A stretch of 64,000 nucleotides of DNA from Saxidomus purpurata (GCA_022818135.1 JAFMSR010000001.1:5247663-5311662); one strand, 5' to 3'; counted from the stretch's first letter, positions 1-10,326 are shown. Notes: a model not told the origin generated them from the letters alone. Numbers and translations: made by a program.

Positions 1-220
1 ACGCCCGCACACAAAGATATGGGTATTCCGCAAGCTCAAACCTCTCCTTCCTGTCTGACTCCACGATCTGGTAAAGGACTTGCCGATCTAAGAACCGTAA
101 GGCCCACACAGTCTGCAAAGCATCCAAAGCCACAAAACCCTCGCTATCCATGGGCAAACCCAAGGATAGAGCAGTATGGCGGAGCACTTGCACTAACAAA
201 CGTGCCAAACGGGAAATCAT
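1..220 (-). CDS. tRNA 2'-phosphotransferase (Tpt1/KptA/TRPT1-type), N-terminal part, cut by window edge
   Basis: The minus strand is open from an ATG at 220-218 to the left edge (73 codons). Visible motifs are VLRHTALSLGLPMDSEGFV, then a D-x-L segment, then IVESDRKERFEL and finally YLCVRA. These match the order of conserved blocks in the Tpt1/KptA family: L-RH, GL-D-GWV, then a DDKxRF-like block before the IRANQGHS active-site region, which would lie outside the window. The family removes the splice-junction 2'-phosphate of tRNA, transferring it to NAD+. An in-frame TAA nine codons upstream of the ATG supports this start. The catalytic C-terminal domain is not visible, so integrity cannot be judged. 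An SGNH-hydrolase ORF lies 347 bases upstream on the same strand. Family assignment is from recalled motifs, not a search. Confidence 0.72.
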   Translation of the reverse strand, partial: MISRLARLLVQVLRHTALSLGLPMDSEGFVALDALQTVWALRFLDRQVLYQIVESDRKERFELAEYPYLCVRA

Positions 221-284
221 ATTTGAAATGATAACAATAATAAATTAACGCCCTATTAAATAGTACTAGAAAACAAGCACCTGC

Positions 285-330
285 TATTTCCATCCGGTTC
301 GTGCATGACAAAAATTGTAAGTAGGTCAAG
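285..330. repeat. Direct repeat copy 1 (core TCCATCCGGTTCGTGC)
   Basis: This segment contains CACCTG, then a 16-base core TCCATCCGGTTCGTGC, then a degenerate part ending in TAGGTCAA. A diverged second copy in the same orientation lies at 1918-1966. Read on the minus strand, each copy lies upstream of one of the two enzyme-like ORFs, so this could be a duplicated leader or a terminal piece of one mobile element. Confidence 0.5.
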
Positions 331-566
331 CCTTAATTAAGCAAACTTCTCAAAGTGCCATAACACTAGTGTGAAAAACAAGTAACAAGCCCACTTATTA
401 CCAATAACAACAATTAGCTACGTAAATTAGAGAAATACTGTTAAGAATATTTAATAATGGGACTACACAGGCCGTATGGGACCATTCCCATAATAGACAA
501 TATCTGAGAATTATCATTCGAACCAAATGTTTGGCCCTCAAAAGGGCCGTTTGTAATGACCAATAA

Positions 567-1130
567 CTATGCTAAGTGACCGGCTCGGCGGAGGGACTTC
601 AAGTACTTTACTATCAAACAATAGTATTTCCTATTTCCCTCCGTATCAAAGTGAACCAAGTCCTTCACATAATGGGTGGGCCACCGCACACCACAGAGTT
701 TAAGATACCCCTTCTGTTTGTATCGATTAAAATGTCTCTTTAGGGACCCATTAACAATGGTCCTTAAAGTTTCAAATACTGACCGGTCTGCAAGGGATGT
801 ACGTCGACAAGGGATCTCAACAAAGATCACCCTTTCAACCCCACGGTCCAACAAAAAAGCCTCGATTCGCTTAACATCACTAATGACGCCTTGAGCAGAA
901 CATGACCGACTGTCAAGGTCATTACCCCCGATATGCACAAACACAATATCGGGCACAGTGACACGAAACAACGATTCTAGCATAGCACTAGATACGTCTC
1001 TGGCTTTAAGACCGCCCCTACAGACCCAAACAGTGGGAATACCATTCAAACTGGCGGCAGATTCCTTCTTTGTCCGGAATTCTTTCAAACGCCGAACATA
1101 GGAATCACCAATAAACCCACAAGTAGGCAT
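567..1130 (-). CDS. SGNH/GDSL-type hydrolase-like protein (probably transposon-associated)
   Basis: An uninterrupted 187-aa ORF starts with ATG at 1130-1128. All SGNH blocks are present: block I FIGDSYVRR with Ser10, block II around CRGG (Gly39/40), block III VHIGGNDLD with Asn70, and block V KDLVHFDTEGN with Asp157 and His160. SGNH proteins are esterases or lipases with a Ser-His-Asp triad. The protein has no signal peptide or membrane segment and is a single compact domain. Such ORFs occur in invertebrate retroelements, including Ngaro-type tyrosine-recombinase elements and some CR1-like LINEs, as an accessory esterase. The intronless form and flanking direct repeats fit that, but no reverse transcriptase or recombinase is seen beside it. 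A host retrogene is the alternative. Family call is firm; origin is inference. Confidence 0.75.
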   Translation of the reverse strand: MPTCGFIGDSYVRRLKEFRTKKESAASLNGIPTVWVCRGGLKARDVSSAMLESLFRVTVPDIVFVHIGGNDLDSRSCSAQGVISDVKRIEAFLLDRGVERVIFVEIPCRRTSLADRSVFETLRTIVNGSLKRHFNRYKQKGYLKLCGVRWPTHYVKDLVHFDTEGNRKYYCLIVKYLKSLRRAGHLA

Positions 1131-1917
1131 AATGGCAAAAGTAAAGAGTCACACTAAGCAACACAGTTAAATAACAAAAAAGTAGGTCAAGGTGACGACC
1201 GCTCACGACAAATAACAATCTCAGCTACAGAACAACAAACAAACAAGCCCGCCAATTAGTCCAAAACACAATCACACTCAACAGTATCAAACTAAAACAG
1301 AACAGAACAAAAGTGATACCAGCAATACAATACAAAAGTATTACTGGGCCAAAATCACAAAAACATAACAAATAGAAGCAAACTAACAAAAACGAACAAT
1401 AGATCAACAATCTCAGCCTGGAACAACCAAACAACTATTTTTAGAAAGAAAACTCCCAACACAAGAACATTAAAACACATGATAATACATCTCAAAAACA
1501 ATTAAAAGGGAAAACAACAAAGTAGGAATTTTCTAGAATCGGTGTCTGAACAAGAAAACGTATACCCGACCTGAGAATTATAACTCTTACAACAGACTAT
1601 AAAACCCATAAAAGGGTTAACAAACACCCAGGGACTACAAAAAATCAATTAGCACCCAAACTGAATGATAGTTCAATTATAATGATGTAAAGTCAGGAAC
1701 CCAAAATCTAGTCTGTAACCAAAACACAAGTTTGTTCACAAGAAAAAGCCTACCCAGTGCTAAATAACGGCAAGTGTCAAAGATAAAATGCCACCCTATA
1801 ATAACCAACAAAACCCTAGTCATTGTAGAATTAAAAGGTCAGGCCAGTACCTTAAACAATAAAAGAATTATAAGTACCATAACATACCCCATCAGGCAAA
1901 TTCTGAGCGCGCACCTG
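1131..1917. other. A-rich stretch without a recognised gene
   Basis: On the plus strand the stretch is unusually rich in A and C, with many AACA/ACAA words, so the minus strand is pyrimidine-rich. It lies directly upstream of the SGNH ORF and may be its leader. Open frames here are low-complexity. Confidence 0.5.
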
Positions 1918-1966
1918 TTCATAACTCCATCCGGTTCGTGCGCACTAAAATCAGAATTAGGTCAAA
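1918..1966. repeat. Direct repeat copy 2 (core TCCATCCGGTTCGTGC)
   Basis: This is the partner of the copy at 285-330: CACCTG, then the identical 16-base core, then a diverged tail ending AGGTCAA. The spacing of about 1.6 kb encloses the SGNH ORF. Confidence 0.5.
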
Positions 1967-3210
1967 ACTAACAAAAGAGGTCACAGACTAGCAGTAAAGG
2001 ACTATTGCAACCCAATATAGTTAATTTTGATATAGGGCTCCCTTTTAGAGCACTATAGAAGTAAATACCACCAGTTTATTATTCAGTAAACACTCAACAG
2101 TTCAATATATGAAAGTAAGTAAAAACATCTTTTGTTTATTTTTGTGGTAATTCTATAAGAACTGTTGAGTAATCTTGATAAGTCTGCAATATTTTATCTT
2201 TTTAATAATAATCTAATACACTTAACAACTTGTAAATATATTTTTTACACATATTTTAACAATAATATGCTCTTAGCAATCAAACAGACCACCTTTAGAC
2301 ACTATCACCAAGAAATTCTTTTTATCTTTCATTAAATAGTGGTCGCATTCATTAAGTAATTCTTTCTTTCATCTTTTTAATTAAGTAAGAATAAAACATT
2401 TTCGACTACGCGAGAATTCATTTTTCAAAAACACAGCATTCTCTTCCTTCTATTTTTGTCCGAAGTCTCTTTTGCTCCACCTCCCTTAACCATCAAAGGC
2501 CAAGTTGATGGGGGCACCGGCTACACTACGCGTCCAAGCCTTGCTGACGTCGAGGGGCGGACTGAAGACTGGTTGAAGAAGAGGATCCGGTTGCCTTTGA
2601 AGGTCATGCCAAATGACCAAGCACACGAGCGAGCAGATGGCGGAGTATTTTCTTTGGCTGGCGTTGGTAAGAAACCCAACAGTCTGATGGCTTCCGGTGA
2701 TACCTTGGCGTCCTTTTTCGGAGTCTGCTGGTCAAAATTTCAAGATAGGATACTCATATTTTTTCATTTAAAATAGCATGTTGTACAATTCAGTGCCCCA
2801 TAAGGCTACCCCAAAGTCCACATTCTTATATCCCAATTTTTGTGTTTTAATGATAACTGAACTGTACAACATGTAGAAAGTATGATGAAACATAATGATT
2901 TTGTACATAAAGAAAGGGGTAAATCATTATGTGAATTCATTCAGTTAAAGGTTAAGGTAGGACTAGGAAAATAGGTCATTCACAAGTAGGATCTCATTGG
3001 TCAATGTGGTGACCTACATTTTAAGAACCAATCAAAACAAAAGCATGTAAATAAGGTTGCAATCTGCCAATCTTCTGATAAGATCTCCTATTTTCGACAA
3101 CATATAGTTAGGTATTTAGATAGGGGCATGAACAGGAGAACATGCCGGGTCGTACCGACTATGCCTCGAACGAGGATGGTGGACCCAATAAGCACAATTA
3201 CAAACAAACA
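1967..3210. other. Intergenic DNA with one unrecognised open frame
   Basis: Mostly AT-rich sequence. A plus-strand frame from about 2456 to 2776 is open for 106 codons and is less AT-rich than its surroundings. It begins at a TTG rather than an ATG and matches no family I recognise. It could be an exon or a decayed element ORF. Nothing else with support is seen. Confidence 0.3.
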
Positions 3211-3560
3211 AACAAATCGTGTCCGGACTGTAACTTTGTCATGCATTGAAGGATTTCAAAATAATATGGCACAAATGTCTAGCACATCAAGATGACGTGT
3301 CGCGTGCAAGACCCACATCCCTACCACAAAGGTCAAGGTCACACTTAGAGTGTATAGGTAATGGAATCCTGTATATTTGTGTCCGGACTATAACTTTATC
3401 ATGCTTTGAAGGATTTTTAAAATAACTTGGCACAAATGTCTAGCACATCAAGCGGTTGTGTCGCGTGCAAGACCCAAGTCCCTACCTCAAAGGTCAAGGT
3501 CACACTTAGTGTTTAAAGTAATGGAAAACTGTATGCATGGTTACTCTGTCATGCATGGAA
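3211..3560. repeat. Tandem repeat, ~158-bp monomer, about 2.2 copies
   Basis: The unit begins GTGTCCGGACTGTAACTTTG and contains TCTAGCACATCAAG, CGCGTGCAAGACCCA and AAGGTCAAGGTCACACTTAG. It recurs from about 3220 and 3380, with a partial third copy after 3540. It belongs to the bivalve class of 140-165-bp interspersed arrays. The GGTCAAGGTCA word is shared with other arrays in the window. Confidence 0.75.
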
Positions 3561-4372
3561 GGATTTTAAAATTACATAGCACATTTATTGAGCACATGGA
3601 GAGGACACAGACTGTGAGGCACCTCTTTCGGGGGCATTCGTCACTTGTGAGGGACAGCTCTTGTTGTATCTGTCTAGTACTGTATGGGTTAGCGTATAAT
3701 GATCTTCATCAGGATAAAATCATAAGAAAATCTAACTCTAAACTATACAAAATGTGGACGACTTTGATAGCTAAATGTTACTACAAATAGGTTGATTCTG
3801 GCAACTGTCCAAATAACGTTGACACCAATCCAGATGTGAAATAAAGATCTCAAAAGTTTGATTTAGAGTTATTGTTCTTATAGTAAGTATTAATCTTGAG
3901 TAAATAGTCCATACTATCTGTTGACACAAATTAATTGTTCATTCTCAAGGTTAAACATTCCATACTCGTCCTGGCATATAGTGTCCGTGCTAGAGGACGG
4001 TGTTGGTGGGATAGGTGATATAGGTTCTGGTACATTGAATGTTAATGTTTTAATTGGTAATTCTTCCTTGGTTTTCCTGACAGGTTTCGGCGTTGGTTTG
4101 ACGTAAGGCATTCCGGTTTCTGAATCTCGGTGCCTTCATTAAGTTTTTTTTTGAGTCGGATACTCTAATCTTGGGAATGTTACCTCTTTATCTTGTTTCT
4201 TCACGGTAACCTTCATTAATTATTTTTCTTCAAATCCGTGTATGCTGGATGGGTAGTGCTTGAGACTGTCTTATCTGACATACAGTATTTCGCACCACGA
4301 ACATTTATATCTGGTGTTGTTTCTGTCATTGTTGTAAATTTAGTCCTTCTGGTGTTTTGGTTCTGAGCTTCT
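3561..4372. other. No recognised gene; two short minus-strand open frames
   Basis: Minus-strand frames at 4111-3914 (proline-rich, with the words PEPISPIPPTPSSS and NLENEQLICV) and 4407-4216 are open for about 65 and 63 codons, with frame breaks between them. They may be debris of one decayed ORF. No family is recognised. Confidence 0.25.
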
Positions 4373-4545
4373 GGAAAAACTTTAAAAATCTTCTTCTCTG
4401 AAAACACAAGACCTAGAGACTAAATATTTGGCATGTAGAAATGCCTAATGGACCTTTACCAACATTTTTCAAATAATGACCCCCAGGTCAAAATTGAACC
4501 CGCCCGGGGGGGGGGGGGGTCACTTTATTTTACATAGAATACTAC
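4373..4545 (+). mobile_element. Pearl/Helentron-like element, left part (core monomer), split by a retroelement
   Basis: The sequence from AAAAACTTTAAAAATCTTC through GTGTAGCAT-like words to the C/G-rich GACCC..GGTC block is one monomer of the core array seen at 8581-9410. It ends with an uninterrupted run of G at about 4505-4520. The remaining part of the element resumes at 6137, after the Penelope-like insertion. No left terminal hairpin (AGCTCACCTGGC) precedes it, so this copy is truncated on the left. Confidence 0.65.
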
Positions 4546-6136
4546 ATTTCTCGCCTGCAATTTCGATAAAGCTTTTTTTACTAGCTGTATTGTTAAACAT
4601 TATACTATGTGGACCTGTGACGAAGTTTGTAAAGCCCTTTCCTTTTTATTGAACAACATTTATATAAGGTTTGGGAATGCAGTTTTCAGACAAGTAATCG
4701 GTATTCCCATGGGAACAAATTGTGCACCCCTTGTCGCAGATTTGTTTTTATATTGTTATGAAAGAGACTTTATGTTGAGTCTTTCTCCAGATACGCAGGC
4801 AGACATTATCACTGCTTTTAATAATACATCACGCTATCTGGATGATATTCTTAATATGGATAACCCGTTTTTTGGTCAATTGGTGGACACTATTTATCCC
4901 CGGGAACTCCAGTTAATTAAAACTAACAATTTGGATACTGGTGCTTCAGTTAATTAAAACTAACAATTTGGATACTGGTGCTTCATTTTTAGATTTACAT
5001 CTCTCTATTTATAACAATATTATACATACCAAAATTTATGACAAGAGGGATGATTTTAATTTTAGTATTGTAAATTTCCCCCATTTGGATGGGGATGTAC
5101 CTCATGCTACATCTTATGGGGTATACATTTCTCAGTTAATTCGGTTTGCCAGAGCGTGTAGTCATGTTGAGGATTTAAATGAACGTAATCAATATATTAC
5201 AAATAAACTTCTTCAACAGGGCTACCGTTATTACAAATTGCGTAAATATTTTGCTAAATTTTACTATCGTAATTCTGATTTGGTTTTGAAATTCAATAGT
5301 AATCTAAAGACTCTTCTGCGAGAAGGTATTTCAAAACCCGATTTTTATGGGGATGTGGTTTACAAACTTCGTAAGATTTTGGGTCATGGCAATTTTCCAA
5401 CTGTATTTGCTAAAATTATAAAACGTTTTGTTAAAAGAGGTTATGACCCAACTATTTTGAGACACACCGCATGTTTGGTGTTCAACCCGTTTACAGTTGG
5501 ACGCTATGCTTCCCTCTTTGATTGTGTCTGACGGAAGAGGGGGAGGACTCTGTGATGGGCAGTTTTTAAATCCCACTGGGACGAAACTGTTTTGATTTCT
5601 GTCCTCTGGCCTATTTCGTCGGGCCCTTAAGGGTGTTTCTGTTGGTGCTCTGCCTTCTGCAAAGGCATTGAGTACATAGGTTTTTTGGTTCTCAAGGTTT
5701 GCTTTTTATATATTTATACACGAGTATTTTTGTGTTTTACATACCATGCCTTTTGTTTCCATTGCGTGTGTTAGAGATTCACCTAGCAGGGATTACTTTT
5801 ATTTACACTGCCCTGTGACTTTGGAACATGGTGGGGGGTAAGAGTGAGGTTGGGTGCGCACCATAAACCGGTTTAAGCTCCCCAGTGGTGTTTTTGCCAC
5901 TGACCGTTCCAAGGCGGTGCCCCACTGTGTTCCTTTAATTGTTCGTTTTGTCCTCGTGCTTTGTATGCTAGTGTGTGTTGGTAGTGTACGTGTGTGTGTG
6001 TACATGATTGTGTGTATGTGTGTGTTGTGTGTGTGTGTGTGTTGGTGGTGTGCACTTCTGGGTGCTGTGGGGCTCGTTTTGGGGAGGCTGCGTTTTTGGT
6101 ACGTGGCTTTCCCTGTTTGATATTATTTTTGTTTTT
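4546..6136 (+). mobile_element. Penelope-like retroelement, 5'-truncated, with RT part and 3' UTR
   Basis: The insert consists of a reverse-transcriptase ORF remnant (4607-5531) and about 600 bases of 3' UTR with a (TG)n tract, ending TTTGATATTATTTTTGTTTTT at about 6136. The 3' end is defined by comparison with four more tail copies in the window (7366-7609, 10631-10774, 25453-26246, 62390-62475), all ending at the same sequence and truncated at different 5' points. This is the signature of target-primed reverse transcription. It interrupts a pearl-like element. The left junction is estimated to within about 30 bases. Confidence 0.7.
4607..5531 (+). pseudogene. Reverse transcriptase fragment (Penelope-like), broken by a 37-bp tandem duplication
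   Basis: The first frame (4607-4957) shows RT signatures: VIGIPMGTNCAPLVADLFLY and the YLDD catalytic box (SRYLDDIL). The second (4941-5531) continues with ASFLDLHLSIYNN, KIYDKRDDFNF and YGVYISQLIRFARACS. The frames are separated because the sequence GTTAATTAAAACTAACAA through TGGTGCTTC occurs twice in tandem around 4911-4985. This creates an in-frame TAA. Without the duplication the frames would be continuous, so the break looks recent. The RT palm and thumb lie here, but the N-terminal RT motifs and any GIY-YIG endonuclease are not visible. Family placement as Penelope-like is from motif memory and could be another YxDD retroelement class. Confidence 0.68.
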
Positions 6137-6438
6137 ATACAGGGGAATCTTTAAAAATCTCTGAAACCACAGGGTCTAGAGCTTAGATATTTAGCATGTA
6201 GCACTGCCTAGTAGACTTCTTCAAAGTTTGTTCAAATCATACCCTAGGGTCAATATTGGCCCCCAGGGGGTCACTTGTTTTACAAAAACGTATATAGGAA
6301 AACCTATTTGGTATTTTACATTGCCTTGTGGCCTTCCACCTACTTTGTTCAAATCGGGCCTCTTGGAATTGACCACATCCGTCAGGCAAGTGAACTTATA
6401 TTCAGGTAAGCGATATAGGGCCATCATGTTTATGGCTT
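6137..6438 (+). mobile_element. Pearl/Helentron-like element, right part with 3' end
   Basis: Resumes with ATCTTTAAAAATCTCTGAAACC, the same core monomer as at 4373 and 8581, and ends with GTAAGCGATATAGGGCCATC, the right terminus seen at 9478-9510. Thus 4373-4545 and 6137-6438 are one element split by the Penelope-like insertion. Confidence 0.7.
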
Positions 6439-7365
6439 TCTGTACAAGATTTATAGGGTATCTTCGTGCTGTTAGTTCAATAGATGCAGGTTAAAATTAA
6501 TTAGAAAAATTAATGTATATATTTTTTCAATAGTATGAAAATTTTTAAATATGTAATTTACCGGCCGTCCTAACAGAGTGGTGTCAGGACTAAAGAATAT
6601 TAGAATATTTATAGATAAATATTTGAAATGATAAAGAATTTTAAAGGGACATACCTTGTAACTGATGTCAAACTAAATACCTCCAAAACATAAATAATAT
6701 ATTCTTTGGAAGTATTATAACTAAACCTTAAAGTTTCAGCTATGCCTTCCCACAGACACTTGGGGTATGGAAGATTTACCTCCCCTGCGCCTCCCCCCTT
6801 TAATCTGGTCCTACACTTCAGCTACGCCCCTGCTGAACTCTATTGCCTCTTTATAGTGTATCCCGAACTTGATTATACTTGTAAAAAATATAAATTCGCT
6901 ACTTGTGTATGTTTTAATTTTCGCCCTTATCACTGTAGAGCCTTATAATATACAAGATATAAATGTTTGCCTCGTGAAAACCTAACACACGTCTAGAAAA
7001 TCACATCGTATTTCATTCGTTTTCCATTAATCCCACACTTCATCGGTGTTCATCGACGCAGGAGACATTTTTCTTCAAGATGATGTGCATGATACTACCT
7101 GACCTTCTCCGCTGCCGTCAGAATCCCTTGAGAAACTGCGGACGCTAGGAAAATCGTCAACATTACAAATTGAGGACTGGATACCCGCTCCGCGGCCTTT
7201 ATATATATACACAGCGCAGTACGCGAGGGAACCAATATGAAATATTTTGATAACCAGTCTGTGTTACCTGAAAAACCGGTAAATTCAAATTGATTTTAAT
7301 CTGTCAACACAAAAAATAACAATCTTTAACATTCTGTCATAGTAGCGTGACTAATGATGTGGAAA

Positions 7366-7460
7366 AAAAAAACAAAAATAATATCAAACAGGGAATGCCA
7401 CGTACCAAAAACGCAGCCTCCCCAAAACGAGCCCCACAGCACCCAGAAGTGCATACCACC

Positions 7461-7521
<61 letters not shown>

Positions 7522-7609
7522 ATGTACACACACAAACATACACTACCGACACACACAAGCATAAACACGAGGACAAAACGAACAATTAACGGAACACAGT
7601 GGGGCACCA
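7366..7609 (-). mobile_element. Penelope-like retroelement 3' tail, strongly 5'-truncated
   Basis: Reverse complement of the 3' UTR of the element at 4546-6136, from its 3' end (here the left side, after AAAAACAAAAATAATATCAA) to the sequence reading GGGGCACCAC. It includes an expanded (CA)n tract. It sits in the left arm of the long-TIR element. The right arm at 8321-8330 keeps the uninterrupted site. Confidence 0.8.
7461..7519. repeat. (CA)n microsatellite
   Basis: Uninterrupted CA run of nearly 60 bases. It lies inside a Penelope-like tail whose full-length relative carries a shorter, interrupted TG tract, so the microsatellite grew from the element's UTR. Confidence 0.9.
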
Positions 7610-8375
7610 CCGAAATACTGCGTTTCTTGGTAGGTATATGTGCTACCTATATATCTTACATGTAATTAGTTCGGTCTAAAACTGCTAAAACGCGACTCAG
7701 AATATGTGTTCTGGTGTACTTGTGAATGTCATTTAAATCTCTTTCATGGTGGTTTATTTTTTCTGACAAACCTTTATATATTGAAGACTCTTTCTTGTCT
7801 TCAGGAAACCATTTCTTGAAAGCATTAGCATTATTAAATAAGCTCTGTATATACCTCCCCATTGCAACTTTACTTAATTATCAGCCTTCTTTCATGTAAT
7901 TAGAAAATATAGATTTCAAGCTTATTTCACTTTCCTCACATTCCTCATACGTTTCAAGTAACCTGCCGAAAATAAAGCATTATTTTAGACCCAGTTATAC
8001 AAAATTTGTCTCGTATATAAAAAGTATTGCAATAACGTCTCAGGACTAAGCTAGTCCATAAACATGTATTCTGATATAGAAATTTAGTTGTGGTTTAAAT
8101 AGGGTAATACCCGAGCAAGTTCGATACACTGTAGACCATACACAAACATAAAAGCGGTCCAGTATAAAATATATATGGGATAAGGTAGAAGCAGAGCGGA
8201 GGAATCCGGTGTATTTATAGAGAACATATTCTTAGTCACGTTTTAGCAGTTTTTGACCGAACTAAGTACATGTAAAATATATAGGTAGCAAATATACCTA
8301 CCAAGAAACGCAGTATTTCGTTTTCCACATCATTAGTCACGCTGTTGTGACAGAATGTTAAAGATTGTTATTTTT

Positions 8376-9510
8376 AGCTCACCTGGCTACGCCAGGGTGA
8401 GCTTTTCTGATCGATGATTGTCCGTCGTCCGTCAACATTTTGATTCAAATGACATCTCCTCTGAAACCTCTAGGCCAATGTTGATAAAACTATGCAGGGA
8501 TGTTCCTTGCATGAAGCTCTACCAAAATTGTTCAAAGAATTCCATTCCATGCAGAACTCTGGTTGCTATGGCAACAAATAGGAAAAACTTTAAAAATCTT
8601 CTTCTCTGAAACCACAAGGCCTAGAGCTTAGATATTTCGCATGTAGCATTGTCTAGTGGACATCTACCAAGATTGTTCAAATTATGACCCCCGGGTCAAA
8701 ATTGACCCCGCGCGGGTGGGCACTTAGTTTTTGCATAGGAATATATAGGAAAAACTTTAAAAATCTTCTTCTGAAACCACAAGGCCTAGAGCTAAGATAT
8801 TTGGCATGTAGCATTGTCTAGTGGACCTCTACCAAGATTGTTCAAATTATGACCCCCGGGTCAAAATTGACCCCGCGGGGGTGGTCACTTAGTTTTGCAT
8901 TGGAATATATAGGAAAAACTTTAAAAATCTTCTTCTCTGAAACCACAAGACCTAGAGCTTAGATATTTGGCATGTAGCATTGGCTAGTGGACCTCTACCA
9001 AGATTGTTCAAATTATGACCCCCGGATCAAAATTGACCCCTCACGGGGGGTCACTTAGTTTTACATAGGCTTATGTAGGAAAAACTTTAAAAATCTTCTT
9101 CTCTGAAACCACAAGGCCTAGAGCTTAGATATTTGGCATGTAGCATTGGCTAGTGGACCTCTACCAAGATTGTTCAAATTATGACCCGCGGATCAAAATT
9201 GACCCCGCACGGGGTGTCACTTAGTTTTACATAGACTTGTATAGTAAAAACTTTAAAAATCTTTTTGTCTGAAACCACAAGGCCTAGAACATAGATAATT
9301 GGCATGTAGCATTGCCTAGTAGACCTCTTCAAAGTTTGTTCAAATTATGCCCCTGGGGTCAAAATTGACCTTGCCCCGGGGGGATCATTTGTTTTACAAA
9401 GGCGTATATAGGAAAACTTATTTGGTATATAACATTATCTAGTGATCTTCCACCAGGCAAGTGGACTTGTACCAAGGTGAGCGATATAGGGCCATCTTGG
9501 CCCTCTTGTT
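8376..9510 (+). mobile_element. Pearl/Helentron-like non-autonomous element with ~165-bp core repeats
   Basis: Starts with the hairpin-forming AGCTCACCTGGCTACGCCAG, followed by GTCCGTCGTCCGTC, a unique leader, then about five core monomers (start points near 8581, 8748, 8910, 9079, 9245). It ends at GGGCCATCTTGGCCCTCTTG. The empty site in the other arm of the host element (7310-7325) shows insertion in a run of T with no target duplication. Structure matches the bivalve pearl family and Helitron/Helentron-associated elements: terminal hairpins, internal tandem array, T-T insertion. No Rep/helicase is encoded. Confidence 0.72.
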
Positions 9511-9908
9511 TGTGTTGACAGATTAAAATCAATTTGAATTTACCGGATTTTCAGGTAACACAGACTGGTTATCAGAACCAGATTAAAGGGGGAGGCAGGG
9601 GAGGTTAATCTTCCATACCCCAAGTGTCTGTGTGCATTCCCAGTCATTATCGATAAAATCAGCTGTTTAAAATATACTGCAGTACCGTAAACCATTCCAT
9701 AGTCTATGTAGAGTTGTTGTTGTACAATTAGCGGGTGGATGCAATTTATTACGGAAAGCCTCTTTGTTGATCAATTGTGAAAAAATGAGGCATTTTTCGC
9801 CATAGGTTCTTCTTTGAAATTGTATGTATTTATAATTTAACGTTCATGGAACCCAGAATCTATGCTTTTAAATATAATCTGCTAGATGAAGGGAGTGCCT
9901 CTTCTTAA

Positions 9909-10326
9909 TAACTAACATTTTAAAAAATTGATAAACTAGATGGGTGTTCACTTAAACACTGACAAAATCTTAGTACATAAGCAATGCAGAAAGGTTAATA
10001 AAGCAATCTTAAGTTATAGCCAACAGTCCAGTTGCTCACTCTCAGTTACCGAAAAATTTATTTTTAATTAAAAATTGACATAATTACACGTACATATGAA
10101 ACTAAAAGCCTAGAATCAAAATATAAGCAAAACTCTATGTAGGAATTTTCAGAAATGATTGAAAATATCTGTAACACGGCACCGCAACACTATATGTTTA
10201 TATTGAATATTTAGAAATAAACGTGATAGGAATTTATACTGGAGCCTTTTTATATGACCATATGTTCTAAAATACGTTATTTACATACAGTTTGAAGAAC
10301 TTTATGTTTTTAACAAAGTCTGAGAG
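9909..10326. other. No gene or recognisable element
   Basis: AT-rich sequence. I see only single-copy non-coding DNA here. Confidence 0.4.

Larger units (their letters stand above)
6752..9634. mobile_element. Long-terminal-inverted-repeat DNA element (Mutator-like or foldback), carrying two younger insertions
   Basis: The left end CAGACACTTGGGGTATGGAA and the right end, its reverse complement, lie at 6752 and 9634. Continuing inwards, the arms match at 7236-7365 vs 8326-8375 plus 9511-9580, and at 7610-7712 vs 8219-8321. Removing the younger insertions leaves about 285 bp of inverted repeat per arm around a core of about 500 bp. About 430 bp (6808-7235) is present only in the left arm. The flanks GCCTTCCC (left) and GCATTCCC (right, offset by two bases) suggest an 8-9-bp target duplication, as for Mutator-like or hAT elements. 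Long TIRs favour the former. No transposase is present. Confidence 0.6.
6641..9908 (-). mobile_element. piggyBac-like MITE (TTAA-flanked), split by a 2.9-kb insertion
   Basis: The outer pieces are 6641-6751 (TTAAAGGGACATACC start) and 9635-9908 (ending GGGAGTGCCTCTTCTTAA). Together they match, in reverse orientation, the intact family member at 18828-19204. Both ends carry TTAA. Everything between 6752 and 9634 is inserted material. The break falls in the family sequence ATGCATTCCCAG. Confidence 0.65.

Noticed and set aside
5854..6120. Open frames rich in Cys-Val or Thr-His (also 7326-7665, 10554-10845, 25341-25816)
   Set aside because: They are translations of (TG)n/(CA)n tracts in the 3' UTR of the Penelope-like element.
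7656..7862. 68-codon minus-strand ORF in the core of the long-TIR element, possibly a captured gene piece
   Set aside because: Looks protein-like (KWFPEDKKESSIYKGLSEK) but crosses into the TIR and matches nothing I know; too weak to call.
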